NCBI GenBank assembly: GCA_022376925.1
Contig: JAIOJX010000030.1
Coordinates: forward strand, 171,115,298-171,179,297
Direction of reading: 5' to 3'
Length of the DNA stretch: 64,000 nt
DNA from: Tragulus kanchil
Taxonomy: Eukaryota; Chordata; Mammalia; Artiodactyla; Tragulidae
Part shown: piece by piece, positions 1 through 12,562 of the stretch
How the letters are laid out: each line of letters opens with the position of its first letter
How positions within the stretch are numbered: position 1 is the stretch's first letter
The notes under the pieces: model-generated
What the model saw: the letters and a program-made list of their open reading frames with translations, nothing else
Database searches by the model: none
Told to the model about the DNA's origin: nothing
Made by a program: the position numbers and the translations under genes

Positions 1-119
1 GCATGCGCCCCTCTGCGGCAACAGAGGCCACTGCGATGGGAGGCCCACAGGGGCCAAAGAACAAAGATGGATGAAAATTGATAAATGAAAGACCATAGAA
101 GTGGCCAAAAAATAAAAAG
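1..119 (+). mobile_element. Lineage SINE, 3' fragment cut by window edge
   Basis: The tail half of the abundant tRNA-derived SINE of this window. It carries the family's diagnostic string around GGGAGGCCCACA, then AAGAACAAAGATGG, then the GAAGTGGCC end and an A-rich tail. The tRNA-like head lies upstream of base 1. It runs straight into LINE-1 sequence. Confidence 0.85.
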
Positions 120-663
120 TAGAAGGATAGAAAAATATGTATCAGGAATACAGTAAACAAAATTTTGGAAAGGCTGTCCTAACATTAGACAAAATAAGTT
201 TTATGACAAATCATGTTAGTAAATACAGAAATTCATATGAACCTAACAGCAGGATCGTGAATACATGAAACAAAAAATGATAGAGTTAAAGGGGAAATAA
301 CTAATTCAGCAATAATAGTAGGAGACTTCAGTGCTCCATTATAAATTTGCTCAATGATCGTGCTATATGTATTCTTCCTGAGTGTACAGAAGTCATTCTC
401 CAGCTGTGCTGTAAAATAAGTCTCAATACATTTGGAAGGATTGAAATTATACAGAATATTTTCTTGGGGCACAATGGAATGAAATTATATATAAACAACA
501 GGAGGAAATTTGAAAAGTTCCTAGATATGTGGAAGTTAAACATTGCACTCTCCTTAATATAATCATTGTGTCAGAGAAGAAATCACAAAGGAAATTATAA
601 AATACTTTGGCATGAGTAAAAATGAAAAAGAAAAACTATTAATGTAGAAGTAAAAATTCTTAA

Positions 664-787
664 CAAGGGATTTTCTTTGTGGTCTAGTAGTTAATAATCT
701 GTGCTTCCAATGAAGAGGGCCCAGGCTTGACCACTGGTCAGGGAAATAGATTCCTCATGCTGCAATGTACAGAAGGAAAAAAAAAAA
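664..787 (+). mobile_element. CHR-type SINE inside the LINE-1
   Basis: A diverged tRNA-derived SINE starting near GGGATTTTCTTTGTGGTCTA. It keeps a recognisable A-box region (GTGGTCTAGTAG) and ends in an A-run after ATGTACAGAAGG. It interrupts the LINE-1 between its linker and RT parts. Flanks TTAACAAG and TTAGCAAG look like a worn target duplication. Confidence 0.65.
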
Positions 788-2883
788 CCTTAGCAAGATA
801 CCAGGAAGGCAAATCCAGCAACATAGTAAAAGAATTATATACCAGGATCAAATGGGATTTATTCCAAAGCTATACAAGATTCTCTCAGCATACAAAGATC
901 AATCAATATAATGTACAACATTAATAGAACAAAGGGAAAAAATGATTATATTAATAGATACAGAAAAAGCTTTTGACAACATCCAAAAACTATTTGTAAG
1001 TCAAAATAGTCACCAAACTGGGAATAGAAGGAAATTTCCTCAATTTGATAAAGATAATCTATGAAAACCCCAAAAGTAACATTGTACTTCAGTGTGAAAA
1101 GCTGTAGGCTTCCTTCCTAAAATCAGATCAGAAAGACAAGGAGGCTCACTCTCCCCCTTTTTATTTTTTGCAACAGTATACTGGCAGTTTTAGCCAGGAA
1201 AATTAAGCAAGTTAAAAAAAAAAGCAACAAAAAAACAAAGGAAAGAAAGAAAGAAAATGGTACCAAGATGTTTCAAGAGAAAAAGAATCATCATTCCAAC
1301 AAATAGTGCTGAGGACAACTATATGTCCACAGGCAAAAGAATAAAGTTGGATCTCTACCTCATCTTGTATAAAGAAATCAACTCAAAATAAATCAAAGAC
1401 CTAAGTGTAAGAGAGAAAGCTATAAATCCCTTAAAAGGAAACACACATAAATTAATTTTTTGACCTCTATTAAGGCATTTTGGCAAGTATGACACCAGAA
1501 GCACAAGCAGTAAAAGGAAATCACAGTAAATTGGGTTCAAAATTGAAGTGTTCTTCAAAGATAGTATCGAGTGTAAGGACAACCCTCACAGGGAGAGAGA
1601 ATATTTGCAAATTATGTATCTGATAAGGGGCTATATACTTAACATATAAAGAAAAATTTTCAATTTAAAAATAAGACAACAAGTCCAAATTAAAAACTGG
1701 CAAAAATACTTAAATAGACATTTCTCCAAGATAAACTGTAAGCAAATGAAAGATGCTCAACATCATTAGTGGATTTCGAGCCAAAAGAATATTAATAGAA
1801 GTAAATTCCAGGATCAAATGGGAAAAAGGGTTGTTCAGGAAATAGATTCCTCATGCTGCAATGTACAGAAGGAAAAAAAAAAACCTTAGCAAGATACCAG
1901 GAAGGCAAATCCAGCAACATAGTAAAAGAATTATATACCAGGATCAAATGGGATTTATTCCAAAGCTATACAAGATTCTCTCAGCATACAAAGATCAATC
2001 AATATAATGTACAACATTAATAGAACAAAGGGAAAAAATGATTATATTAATAGATACAGAAAAAGCTTTTGACAACATCCAAAAACTATTTGTAAGTCAA
2101 AATAGTCACCAAACTGGGAATAGAAGGAAATTTCCTCAATTTGATAAAGATAATCTATGAAAACCCCAAAAGTAACATTGTACTTCAGTGTGAAAAGCTG
2201 TAGGCTTCCTTCCTAAAATCAGATCAGAAAGACAAGGAGGCTCACTCTCCCCCTTTTTATTTTTTGCAACAGTATACTGGCAGTTTTAGCCAGGAAAATT
2301 AAGCAAGTTAAAAAAAAAAGCAACAAAAAAACAAAGGAAAGAAAGAAAGAAAATGGTACCAAGATGTTTCAAGAGAAAAAGAATCATCATTCCAACAAAT
2401 AGTGCTGAGGACAACTATATGTCCACAGGCAAAAGAATAAAGTTGGATCTCTACCTCATCTTGTATAAAGAAATCAACTCAAAATAAATCAAAGACCTAA
2501 GTGTAAGAGAGAAAGCTATAAATCCCTTAAAAGGAAACACACATAAATTAATTTTTTGACCTCTATTAAGGCATTTTGGCAAGTATGACACCAGAAGCAC
2601 AAGCAGTAAAAGGAAATCACAGTAAATTGGGTTCAAAATTGAAGTGTTCTTCAAAGATAGTATCGAGAGTGTAAGGACAACCCTCACAGGGAGAGAGAAT
2701 ATTTGCAAATTATGTATCTGATAAGGGGCTATATACTTAACATATAAAGAAAAATTTTCAATTTAAAAATAAGACAACAAGTCCAAATTAAAAACTGGCA
2801 AAAATACTTAAATAGACATTTCTCCAAGATAAACTGTAAGCAAATGAAAGATGCTCAACATCATTAGTGGATTTCGAGCCAAA
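743..2883. repeat. Direct duplication A (743-1785 / 1839-2883)
   Basis: Two nearly identical copies of about 1.04 kb, period 1096-1098. They differ by a 2-bp AG insertion near 2667. A 53-bp spacer (1786-1838) separates them and partly resembles the nearby sequence around 840-860. Both copies carry the same LINE-1 RT and ORF2 3' sequence. Probably an assembly duplication. Confidence 0.9.
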
Positions 2884-4888
2884 CTCATAATTAGGTACCG
2901 TTTTACATTTACTAAGATGACTGATCAAAAAGCAACAGTAAGTATTAATAAGGATGCAGAGAAATTAGAAATTAGTACCCACAGAATTTACTCCTGGGAA
3001 TGTTAAGTGTTGCAGCCTCTTTGGAACATCAGTTTTGAGGTCCTGTCAAGCTATTCTGTGACCCAGAAATTTCACTCTTAGATACAGCCTCAAGAGAAAT
3101 TAGAGTGTCCACTTAAAAGCTTGTACACAGACATATATTGTAGAGATACTCATAAGAGCCCAAACATAGAAATGAACCTCATGTTCATTAGTTGATATAA
3201 GTGTACAAGGGACATTGTGGTTTGTCCTTAAAAAGTTAGGGTGGAGTGAAGTACTGAAACAAGCTGTAACCTACATGAACTTCTAAACCTCCTGCTTAAG
3301 TGAAAGTCACTAGACAAAAAAGGATACATATTATAAGATCCCATCTATGTGAAGTGCCCAGAATAGGCAAAATAAAAGAAACAGTAAGTTTGATAGAGTC
3401 TGCCTGGGTCTCAGGGCAGAGGGATAGAGAGTGTCTGCTAGTGGGTATGGGACTTTATTTTGGAGTGATGATGAGGTTCTGAAATGGGTGTTCATAGTTG
3501 CCCAGCAGTGTGAAGGTATTAAATGCAACATGCACTTTAAAGGTGTGAATTTTATGGCACAGAAATTTTATCTCAATAACTAGTATAATAAAAAGAACAC
3601 ACATTCACACCCTCCACATACAAAGGAATAGACGTGATTGTGTCAAATAAATAAGAAAAGGAAGAACATTCCAAATCATAGCTCAAAACGGAACGTGTTT
3701 GGGCCCTGTAATGCCACATAAATGTCCCCCTAGAACTCCTTCAAACTGGCTAGTAAGGAAATCACAGTAAATTGGGTTCAAAATTGAAGTGTTAAAGATA
3801 GTATCGAGTGTAAGGACAACCCTCACAGGGAGAGAGAATATTTGCAAATTATGTATCTGATAAGGGGCTATATACTTAACATATAAAGAAAAATTTTCAA
3901 TTTAAAAATAAGACAACAAGTCCAAATTAAAAACTGGCAAAAATACTTAAATAGACATTTCTCCAAGATAAACTGTAAGCAAATGAAAGATGCTCAACAT
4001 CATTAGTGGATTTCGAGCCAAACTCATAATTAGGTACCGTTTTACATTTACTAAGATGACTGATCAAAAAGCAACAGTAAGTATTAATAAGGATGCAGAG
4101 AAATTAGAAATTAGTACCCACAGAATTTACTCCTGGGAATGTTAAGTGTTGCAGCCTCTTTGGAACATCAGTTTTGAGGTCCTGTCAAGCTATTCTGTGA
4201 CCCAGAAATTTCACTCTTAGATACAGCCTCAAGAGAAATTAGAGTGTCCACTTAAAAGCTTGTACACAGACATATATTGTAGAGATACTCATAAGAGCCC
4301 AAACATAGAAATGAACCTCATGTTCATTAGTTGATATAAGTGTACAAGGGACATTGTGGTTTGTCCTTAAAAAGTTAGGGTGGAGTGAAGTACTGAAACA
4401 AGCTGTAACCTACATGAACTTCTAAACCTCCTGCTTAAGTGAAAGTCACTAGACAAAAAGGCTACATATTATAAGATCCCATCTATGTGAAGTGCCCAGA
4501 ATAGGCAAAATAAAAGAAACAGTAAGTTTGATAGAGTCTGCCTGGGTCTCAGGGCAGAGGGATAGAGAGTGTCTGCTAGTGGGTATGGGACTTTATTTTG
4601 GAGTGATGATGAGGTTCTGAAATGGGTGTTCATAGTTGCCCAGCAGTGTGAAGGTATTAAATGCAACATGCACTTTAAAGGTGTGAATTTTATGGCACAG
4701 AAATTTTATCTCAATAACTAGTATAATAAAAAGAACACACATTCACACCCTCCACATACAAAGGAATAGACGTGATTGTGTCAAATAAATAAGAAAAGGA
4801 AGAACATTCCAAATCATAGCTCAAAACGGAACGTGTTTGGGCCCTGTAATGCCACATAAATGTCCCCCCTAGAACTCCTTCAAACTGG
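2611..4888. repeat. Direct duplication B (2611-3749 / 3756-4888)
   Basis: Period 1145 falling to 1139. The first copy begins inside the second copy of duplication A, so the two events are chained. The second copy lacks CTTC and one AG about 35-50 bp from its start, and has single-base changes near 4460. The spacer is 6 bp. The content is the LINE-1 3' end. Confidence 0.9.
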
Positions 4889-4964
4889 AGCTTAGTACAG
4901 TTGATTCCAGACACAGGGCAATATTGAATTACAAAGCAAGATACCTCCCATATTATTTTTCAGA
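4736..4964. other. Unique DNA, no feature seen
   Basis: Sequence after the LINE-1 tail and before the CHR-2 SINE. No coding or repeat signature was recognised. It recurs at 5864-6092 through duplication C. Confidence 0.5.
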
Positions 4965-5152
4965 AATATTTATTTGCCTGTGTTGGGTCTTCGTTGTGGC
5001 ATTCAGCATCTTTGTTGCAGACTCAGTCATTGTGGCACGTGGGTTTAGTTGCCCCATGGCTTGTGAGATCATAGCTCCTCAATCAGGGATCAGACCCACA
5101 CCCCCGCACTGGAAGATGGATTCCTAACCACTGGACCGCCAGGGAAGTCCCC
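4965..5152 (-). mobile_element. CHR-2-type SINE (copy 1)
   Basis: Antisense tRNA-derived SINE. Read on the minus strand it begins GGGGACTTCCCTGGCGGTCC and carries a worn B-box region and the family's repeated 'TGGCA' body. The tail on the plus strand is AAATATTTATTTGCC. The second copy at 6093-6280 comes from duplication C, not from a second insertion. Confidence 0.85.
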
Positions 5153-5632
5153 ACTTTTCGCATTATCCATGATTATATTCTAAAAGTTTTAATAACTGTC
5201 ATCATAGTGATGACCATTGAACTTAGACATGATCACCGCAGAAAAACCCAGAGCTTTGCCCTGCTGTCCAGGAACCGTTAGCCATGCGTGCCTATTCATT
5301 CCAATTTAACTTAATTACAACTAAAGTGCGATCCCTGTTGCTCTAGCCCATTTTAGATGCTCAGTAATCTCATCTGGCTTCTGTATGACACAGAACAATC
5401 CCACTGTCACGGAAAGTTCTGTCGGACCTGCTGGTTTAGGAAGACATGACTAGAGACTACAAGGGAAAGGGGCCAGTGAAGGAGTCTAAAAAAATCTTCC
5501 AGAATATCAAAAATAATTCTAAATTCTAAAGCATTTTAAAAGTTATATAGTAGTCTTTGCTGAGAGCCTGTCTCCTATGGGTCAGGCTGCACAATAGGGA
5601 TTCATTAGTAATTTGCTTCATTCATTTATTTA
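5153..5632. other. Unique DNA, no gene seen
   Basis: Non-repetitive sequence of mixed composition. No splice-flanked frame or RNA gene was recognised. Repeated at 6281-6762 and, in part, at 7555-7885 because duplications C and D overlap it. Confidence 0.5.
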
Positions 5633-6092
5633 GAGGCTTTTCCTTGAAATGGGTGTTGATAGAGTCTGCCTGGGTCTCAGGGCAGAGGGATAGAGAGTGT
5701 CTGCTAGTGGGTATGGGACTTTATTTTGGAGTGATGATGAGGTTCTGAAATGGGTGTTCATAGTTGCCCAGCAGTGTGAAGGTATTAAATGCAACATGCA
5801 CTTTAAAGGTGTGAATTTTATGGCACAGAAATTTTATCTCAATAACTAGTATAATAAAAAGAACACACATTCACACCCTCCACATACAAAGGAATAGACG
5901 TGATTGTGTCAAATAAATAAGAAAAGGAAGAACATTCCAAATCATAGCTCAAAACGGAACGTGTTTGGGCCCTGTAATGCCACATAAATGTCCCCCCTAG
6001 AACTCCTTCAAACTGGAGCTTAGTACAGTTGATTCCAGACACAGGGCAATATTGAATTACAAAGCAAGATACCTCCCATATTATTTTTCAGA

Positions 6093-6280
6093 AATATTTA
6101 TTTGCCTGTGTTGGGTCTTCGTTGTGGCATTCAGCATCTTTGTTGCAGACTCAGTCATTGTGGCACGTGGGTTTAGTTGCCCCATGGCTTGTGAGATCAT
6201 AGCTCCTCAATCAGGGATCAGACCCACACCCCCGCACTGGAAGATGGATTCCTAACCACTGGACCGCCAGGGAAGTCCCC
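6093..6280 (-). mobile_element. CHR-2-type SINE (duplicate copy)
   Basis: Same element as at 4965-5152, with identical flanks for hundreds of bases on both sides. It belongs to the duplicated block rather than to an independent retrotransposition. Confidence 0.85.
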
Positions 6281-7296
6281 ACTTTTCGCATTATCCATGA
6301 TTATATTCTAAAAGTTTTAATAACTGTCATCATAGTGATGACCATTGAACTTAGACATGATCACCGCAGAAAAACCCAGAGCTTTGCCCTGCTGTCCAGG
6401 AACCGTTAGCCATGCGTGCCTATTCATTCCAATTTAACTTAATTACAACTAAAGTGCGATCCCTGTTGCTCTAGCCCATTTTAGATGCTCAGTAATCTCA
6501 TCTGGCTTCTGTATGACACAGAACAATCCCACTGTCACGGAAAGTTCTGTCGGACCTGCTGGTTTAGGAAGACATGACTAGAGACTACAAGGGAAAGGGG
6601 CCAGTGAAGGAGTCTAAAAAAATCTTCCAGAATATAAAAAAAATAATTCTAAATTCTAAAGCATTTTAAAAGTTATATAGTAGTCTTTGCTGAGAGCCTG
6701 TCTCCTATGGGTCAGGCTGCACAATAGGGATTCATTAGTAATTTGCTTCATTCATTTATTTACTGTTTATGGAATAGTGTCTAGTTGAGAAAACTGTACC
6801 AGGAAAATGATACAAAATGTGCAATAAAACTGGCATACTGTCTCCTGTCAAACAGCCTACATTCTAGAGGAGACAATAGATACTACTCAGGAACAACATG
6901 AGCAAATACAGAATTATGGTTGTGATAATCACTCTCATGGAGAGGTATCTAGAGCAGTGAGAATGGGAGTGTCTTTGACCTCATCTGGAGTGTCTTTTCT
7001 AAAGAAGGCATCCCTGAGATGAGATTAAGGTGAGTAGATTAGAGATGAGGAGGAGGGCAAGCTGGTCTCAAGACATAGCATGTGCAGAGACCCTTGCGGA
7101 GGAGGAAGCGTGTGAGGAAGGAGGAATTGACTGGGCGAGTATGGACCATCACAGAAAGCAAGGGGAAGTGGAGGCCAGGAGGGTAGAGTGTCTACAGCAT
7201 CAGCATCACCGATAGACTTGTTAACAAATGTAGAATCTGTATTTAACAAGACCCCTAGGTGAGAAGCGGCCACCAAATTGAGATGCACTCTGAACC

Positions 7297-7513
7297 AGGG
7301 GTCCATGAACTCCAGTCAGCAGGCCAAATGGAGCCACCACCTGCTGGTATATATTTTGCTGGGCCACAACTATTCCTCTTCCTTTACCTATTGTCTACAG
7401 CTGCTCTCTTGCTTCAGGGATACAGCAGAAGGCTGTCATGGAGATCGTGTGGCCCAAGAAGCCAAAAATATTACTGTCTAGCCCTTCACACAAAAGTTTT
7501 TCTGTTCCTAGTT
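7297..7513 (+). mobile_element. hAT-like non-autonomous DNA transposon remnant (copy 1)
   Basis: About 217 bp beginning AGGGGTCCATGAACTCC, followed by a body resembling a common mammalian MER-type element: a GGCCAAAT segment, TATTGTCTACAGCTGC, GTGTGGCCCAAGAAGCC, and a worn terminus near TTTTTCTGTTCCTAG. I recognise the element type from these phrases but do not assign the exact family. Repeated at 8420-8636 by duplication D. Confidence 0.6.
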
Positions 7514-8419
7514 TAGAGTGTGCTATCCCTTAAGAATAGTGTCAAGGATTTGGGATTTAACTTAATTACAACTAAAGTGCGATCCCTGTTGCTCTAGCCC
7601 ATTTTAGATGCTCAGTAATCTCATCTGGCTTCTGTATGACACAGAACAATCCCACTGTCACGGAAAGTTCTGTCGGACCTGCTGGTTTAGGAAGACATGA
7701 CTAGAGACTACAAGGGAAAGGGGCCAGTGAAGGAGTCTAAAAAAATCTTCCAGAATATAAAAAAAATAATTCTAAATTCTAAAGCATTTTAAAAGTTATA
7801 TAGTAGTCTTTGCTGAGAGCCTGTCTCCTATGGGTCAGGCTGCACAATAGGGATTCATTAGTAATTTGCTTCATTCATTTATTTACTGTTTATGGAATAG
7901 TGTCTAGTTGAGAAAACTGTACCAGGAAAATGATACAAAATGTGCAATAAAACTGGCATACTGTCTCCTGTCAAACAGCCTACATTCTAGAGGAGACAAT
8001 AGATACTACTCAGGAACAACATGAGCAAATACAGAATTATGGTTGTGATAATCACTCTCATGGAGAGGTATCTAGAGCAGTGAGAATGGGAGTGTCTTTG
8101 ACCTCATCTGGAGTGTCTTTTCTAAAGAAGGCATCCCTGAGATGAGATTAAGGTGAGTAGATTAGAGATGAGGAGGAGGGCAAGCTGGTCTCAAGACATA
8201 GCATGTGCAGAGACCCTTGCGGAGGAGGAAGCGTGTGAGGAAGGAGGAATTGACTGGGCGAGTATGGACCATCACAGAAAGCAAGGGGAAGTGGAGGCCA
8301 GGAGGGTAGAGTGTCTACAGCATCAGCATCACCGATAGACTTGTTAACAAATGTAGAATCTGTATTTAACAAGACCCCTAGGTGAGAAGCGGCCACCAAA
8401 TTGAGATGCACTCTGAACC

Positions 8420-8636
8420 AGGGGTCCATGAACTCCAGTCAGCAGGCCAAATGGAGCCACCACCTGCTGGTATATATTTTGCTGGGCCACAACTATTCCT
8501 CTTCCTTTACCTATTGTCTACAGCTGCTCTCTTGCTTCAGGGATACAGCAGAAGGCTGTCATGGAGATCGTGTGGCCCAAGAAGCCAAAAATATTACTGT
8601 CTAGCCCTTCACACAAAAGTTTTTCTGTTCCTAGTT
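8420..8636 (+). mobile_element. hAT-like remnant (duplicate copy)
   Basis: Same element as 7297-7513, carried by the second copy of block D with identical flanks. Confidence 0.6.
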
Positions 8637-8682
8637 TAGAGTGTGCTATCCCTTAAGAATAGTGTCAAGGATTTGGGATTTA

Positions 8683-9278
8683 TTATAGAAGCAAGGAAAA
8701 CTAGGGAAGGTTTCCATTTCAGAAGGATTGATCCAGCTTTATGGAGATAAAAGGCACATAGATGGCATAGGCCTCAGAGGAGCTTAGGATCAAGTGGAAA
8801 CTCACTTTTATCTCCCAGATTAGTTGTTGACCCCTTTCATTGGGGAGGGAGTTGCATTATATTGTCTTATTGTTTGTTGTCATTGTTACTCCCTCAGTGC
8901 CTGGCAGAGTGCTGTTGAGTCAGTGTTAGGCGTTTGATTCAGTGCCTAACTTGGACTTATGGCATGTACTGATTTATCTCTCTAGGGACTTACTTTGCAC
9001 ACATGTCAGAAGTCAAAAGCCTCATCTGCCTTCAGCAGCTTCCTTGACATCTCAACTTGATGTTTGACATGGACCCTATACTACTGTGATAGAAGCCATT
9101 CCTCTAGACACTTTGTGAGTTTCAGTAGAGTGGGGCAAGACAGGAGGCTGATTTTAGTTCTCATGCGAATAGGATTTCAGAAAGAAGCTTCTCTAAGCCT
9201 CAGATTCTTTCTCTGTGACATGAGGAAGCTAGAACAATTTATCATGAAGGTCCACCAATATTTTTGTCCTTAGAGTTG
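8683..9278. other. Unique DNA, no gene seen
   Basis: About 600 bp of ordinary non-coding sequence with no recognised repeat. A single 69-codon frame at 9064-9273 has no features of a real gene. Confidence 0.5.
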
Positions 9279-9545
9279 TTTTTTTTTTTTTTTTTTTGGT
9301 CCACTTCTATTGGTCTTTCATTTATTTCCATCTTTGTTATTTGACCCGTGTGGGCCTCCCATTGCAGTGACTCTCTCGCAGCAGAGCACCGGCTCTGGGC
9401 ACATGCACTCCAGAGCTCCGGCTCGTTAATTGGACACATTAGTTCAGCCATTGCGCGGCATGTGGGATCTTCCCAGGCCAGGGATCGAACCAGTGCCCCT
9501 TGCACTGGAGGCGGTGTCCTTACCCACTGGACCACCAGGGAAGCC
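9279..9545 (-). mobile_element. Lineage SINE, full length, antisense
   Basis: A T-run at 9279-9297 is the A-tail on the minus strand. The body has CACTTCTATTGGTCTTTC and GTGGGCCTCCCAT, then a tRNA-like head. The B-box (rc of GGGATCGAACC) lies near 9480 and the A-box region in CACTGGACCACCAGGG. It ends GAAGCCC at 9545. Flanks TTAGAGTTG and TGAAGAGTT may be a worn target duplication. Confidence 0.85.
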
Positions 9546-10391
9546 CTGAAGAGTTTTACATGGTGACAAAATGGGTACACTAGACAAGGCTCCCTACATC
9601 TTTGTGTGAATGGAACTCTTCAAACATGGACAAAAATCACAGTTGGTGAGAGCATTGGGAAGAATACCCCCGCAACCACTCCTCAGTACAAAGGAGATTC
9701 TTGAATTGTGTGTTGTTTCACTCATGCACTTTCCTTTCATTTGTATGGGAATCTGGATGTGACTGGCTCAGGCATAATGAGACCACCCTAATCTGTCGAT
9801 TAGACAGAATTGCATAGACTGTGGTCTTGCTGGCTGCCTTGCTTGCTTTCTATGTCACGAGTTGGACGTGCTGGATTAAGTTGAATATTCACCAAAGGGA
9901 ACCTGGGTATGTAAACTCACCATGAAAAATGGACCATGCATCCTTTCTGCAATGCAACCAAGAGAAAGTGTGTTGAGAAAGTGATGGATAATGGATTCTG
10001 GAAGAGGTTACAGCCTGGTGCATAGAAAGACGGGAAAAGCTTTGAGGATAATCAATTGCTTTGAGCACAGATAAGTTTTAAGCCTTGTTTCTACCTCCTG
10101 GACAATATGCCTACAATGGAAGTGTTGCTTCATTTCGTGAGAAAAAGCAGTTTGCAAGTTAAACAGACTGTTTAATGGTTAGAACTAGAGTAGGGAGGAG
10201 TCTTGTGAAATCAACTCTGACGTTTTGTGTGAATTGTCGCTTAGCATTACCCCCCATTCACTGTTGTTGATGGCATTCAATTAAAGCCATATTTCATGCT
10301 ATGTTTGGTGCCATGGGAAATACAGAAACAGTGCTGAGCGTGTGACTTGTGTAGTCAAGTGGAGCCTCATACTTAAAGGATCCTGTATTTG
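9546..10391. other. Unique DNA, no gene seen
   Basis: About 850 bp of AT-moderate sequence with no convincing reading frame, RNA gene or repeat. Confidence 0.5.
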
Positions 10392-10741
10392 GTTTAATGC
10401 TCTGGTGTTGCCATTTTGAAATTCTTGATACATTTTGGACAAGGGGTCCTGTGCTTTATTTGCGTGGGTCTCTGCAAATTATGCAGTTTGTTCTCACTTG
10501 AAGATGGCAAAGTCTGTTTCTTGCCTCAAGTTACTGACAACATTGTGTCTTAAAATCATGTTGAAACAGTAGTAAAAAAAATACTTGAACAACTTTTCTG
10601 AGTCTAATTTCTTCCCTTGCAGTATAAATACATAGGATGGGATGCACTGTAAGGAGAAATATGGAAGACTTAAACTGCTAATTTGATTTTTTTTTGAAGT
10701 AAGCAAGAGTCAGAGCATTGGGACTTCCTCTCCTGACTTTT

Positions 10742-10950
10742 GGGCTTCCCTGGTGGCTCAGCAGTAAAGAATCTGCATGCAATGCAGGAGACCTGGTCTG
10801 ATCCCTGGGTTGGGAAGATCCCCTGGAGGAGGGCATGGCAGCCCACTCCAATATTCTTGCCTAGAGAATCTCTTAGACAGAGGAGCCTGGTAGGCTGCAG
10901 GGGATCGCAGAGAGTCAGACATGATTGAGCAATTAAACAGCAGCAGCAGC
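10742..10950 (+). mobile_element. Bov-tA-type SINE (copy 1)
   Basis: Starts GGGCTTCCCTGGTGGCTCAG (tRNA head with A-box), with TCTGATCCCTGGGTTGGGAAG in the B-box region. It continues into the BovB-derived part (TATTCTTGCC, GGAGCCTGG, AGAGTCAGACATGATTGAG) and ends in a CAG repeat. A perfect duplication CTCCTGACTTT flanks it at 10730-10740 and 10950-10960. This family is specific to ruminants. Confidence 0.92.
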
Positions 10951-11829
10951 TCCTGACTTTCAAGCCAGTGAGAAGGGACTTCCTGAACAAGGCTTAGTGC
11001 TGAGTTCATGATACAATTTAGCCGGGGGCTGGTGGCATCTGATCTCCAGGTGCTGGGAAACTCAAGAGCATCTGAGTATGTTGAAAAACACCAAGTGGAA
11101 TATAGTTGAAAATTTTGGCAAGGCTGTGACTGGAAGATTCATCAAAAAATGGGAACAAGTATGGCACACAGAAAATATACCTATCACCATAATAGATTTA
11201 AAACTTCTGGGACCAGACCTACTTCAGAATTCAGAGTTTTTCTTACTTTTGAAATATAGCGTGCTGCATATTCATTTGGATATGTAAAATCCCCTGGTAT
11301 GTCTGGGCAGGACTTCCTAGTATATGTGTTAATTTCTCTGCAGTGAAATGTATAACTGTTCACACCAAATAAGAAAAATTGAAAGACTATGAAGAGTTTC
11401 AGCTCCATTCACATCAGGCTTTGCTGCCAAATGTAATCAGGTCAAGTTCCACCATAAATGAGTTACAAGCTCATTTGGCGTTTAATGCTCTGGTGTTGCC
11501 ATTTTGAAATTCTTGATACATTTTGGACAAGGGGTCCTGTGCTTTATTTGCGTGGGTCTCTGCAAATTATGCAGTTTGTTCTCACTTGAAGATGGCAAAG
11601 TCTGTTTCTTGCCTCAAGTTACTGACAACATTGTGTCTTAAAATCATGTTGAAACAGTAGTAAAAAAAATACTTGAACAACTTTTCTGAGTCTAATTTCT
11701 TCCCTTGCAGTATAAATACATAGGATGGGATGCACTGTAAGGAGAAATATGGAAGACTTAAACTGCTAATTTGATTTTTTTTTGAAGTAAGCAAGAGTCA
11801 GAGCATTGGGACTTCCTCTCCTGACTTTT

Positions 11830-12038
11830 GGGCTTCCCTGGTGGCTCAGCAGTAAAGAATCTGCATGCAATGCAGGAGACCTGGTCTGATCCCTGGGTTG
11901 GGAAGATCCCCTGGAGGAGGGCATGGCAGCCCACTCCAATATTCTTGCCTAGAGAATCTCTTAGACAGAGGAGCCTGGTAGGCTGCAGGGGATCGCAGAG
12001 AGTCAGACATGATTGAGCAATTAAACAGCAGCAGCAGC
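11830..12038 (+). mobile_element. Bov-tA-type SINE (duplicate copy)
   Basis: Identical to 10742-10950, including both target duplications (11819-11828 and 12039-12048). It is carried by the second copy of block E. Confidence 0.92.
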
Positions 12039-12562
12039 TCCTGACTTTCAAGCCAGTGAGAAGGGACTTCCTGAACAAGGCTTAGTGCTGAGTTCATGAT
12101 ACAATTTAGCCGGGGGCTGGTGGCATCTGATCTCCAGGTGCTGGGAAACTCAAGAGCATCTGAGTATGTTGAAAAACACCAAGTGGAATATAGTTGAAAA
12201 TTTTGGCAAGGCTGTGACTGGAAGATTCATCAAAAAATGGGAACAAGTATGGCACACAGAAAATATACCTATCACCATAATAGATTTAAAACTTCTGGGA
12301 CCAGACCTACTTCAGAATTCAGAGTTTTTCTTACTTTTGAAATATAGCGTGCTGCATATTCATTTGGATATGTAAAATCCCCTGGTATGTCTGGGCAGGA
12401 CTTCCTAGTATATGTGTTAATTTCTCTGCAGTGAAATGTATAACTGTTCACACCAAATAAGAAAAATTGAAAGACTATGAAGAGTTTCAGCTCCATTCAC
12501 ATCAGGCTTTGCTGCCAAATGTAATCAGGTCAAGTTCCACCATAAATGAGTTACAAGCTCAT

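Larger units (their letters stand above)
121..4735 (+). mobile_element. Old LINE-1 (L1M-type) remnant, ORF2 to 3' UTR
   Basis: A decayed, internally deleted LINE-1 in sense orientation. Bases 309-335 read AIIVGDFSA, like the GDF motif of the ORF2 endonuclease domain. Bases 355-660 follow the known endonuclease-to-RT linker. Bases 788-1200 are reverse transcriptase, with LIDTEKAFD near 950-985. Bases 1290-1785 are the ORF2 C-terminal region. From 2884 the sequence enters the extreme C-terminus and 3' UTR, ending in an ACTTTAAAGGTGTGAATTT-like terminus and an A-rich tail. Many stops and frameshifts show it is long dead. Its apparent length is inflated by duplications A and B, so the real remnant is about 2.4 kb. 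Subfamily is not assigned. Confidence 0.85.
4528..6762. repeat. Direct duplication C (4528-5632 / 5656-6762)
   Basis: Period 1128-1130, chained to B. The copies differ mainly in an A-run near 5507 / 6635. The 23-bp spacer contains TGAAATGGGTGTT, which also occurs inside the repeated unit near 4618. Each copy includes the LINE-1 3' tip, a CHR-2 SINE and unique DNA. Confidence 0.9.
6432..8682. repeat. Direct duplication D (6432-7559 / 7555-8682)
   Basis: Period 1123. The join has no spacer: the two copies share the 5 bases ATTTA at 7555-7559. The first copy begins inside the second copy of C. The copies look identical by eye. Content is unique DNA and a hAT-like DNA-transposon remnant. Confidence 0.9.
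10392..12562. repeat. Direct duplication E (10392-11474 / 11480-12562)
   Basis: Period 1088 throughout, with a 5-bp spacer TTGGC. The copies look identical by eye, including a complete Bov-tA SINE and its target duplications. That two copies share the same SINE insertion shows the block was doubled after the insertion, or only in the assembly. Confidence 0.92.
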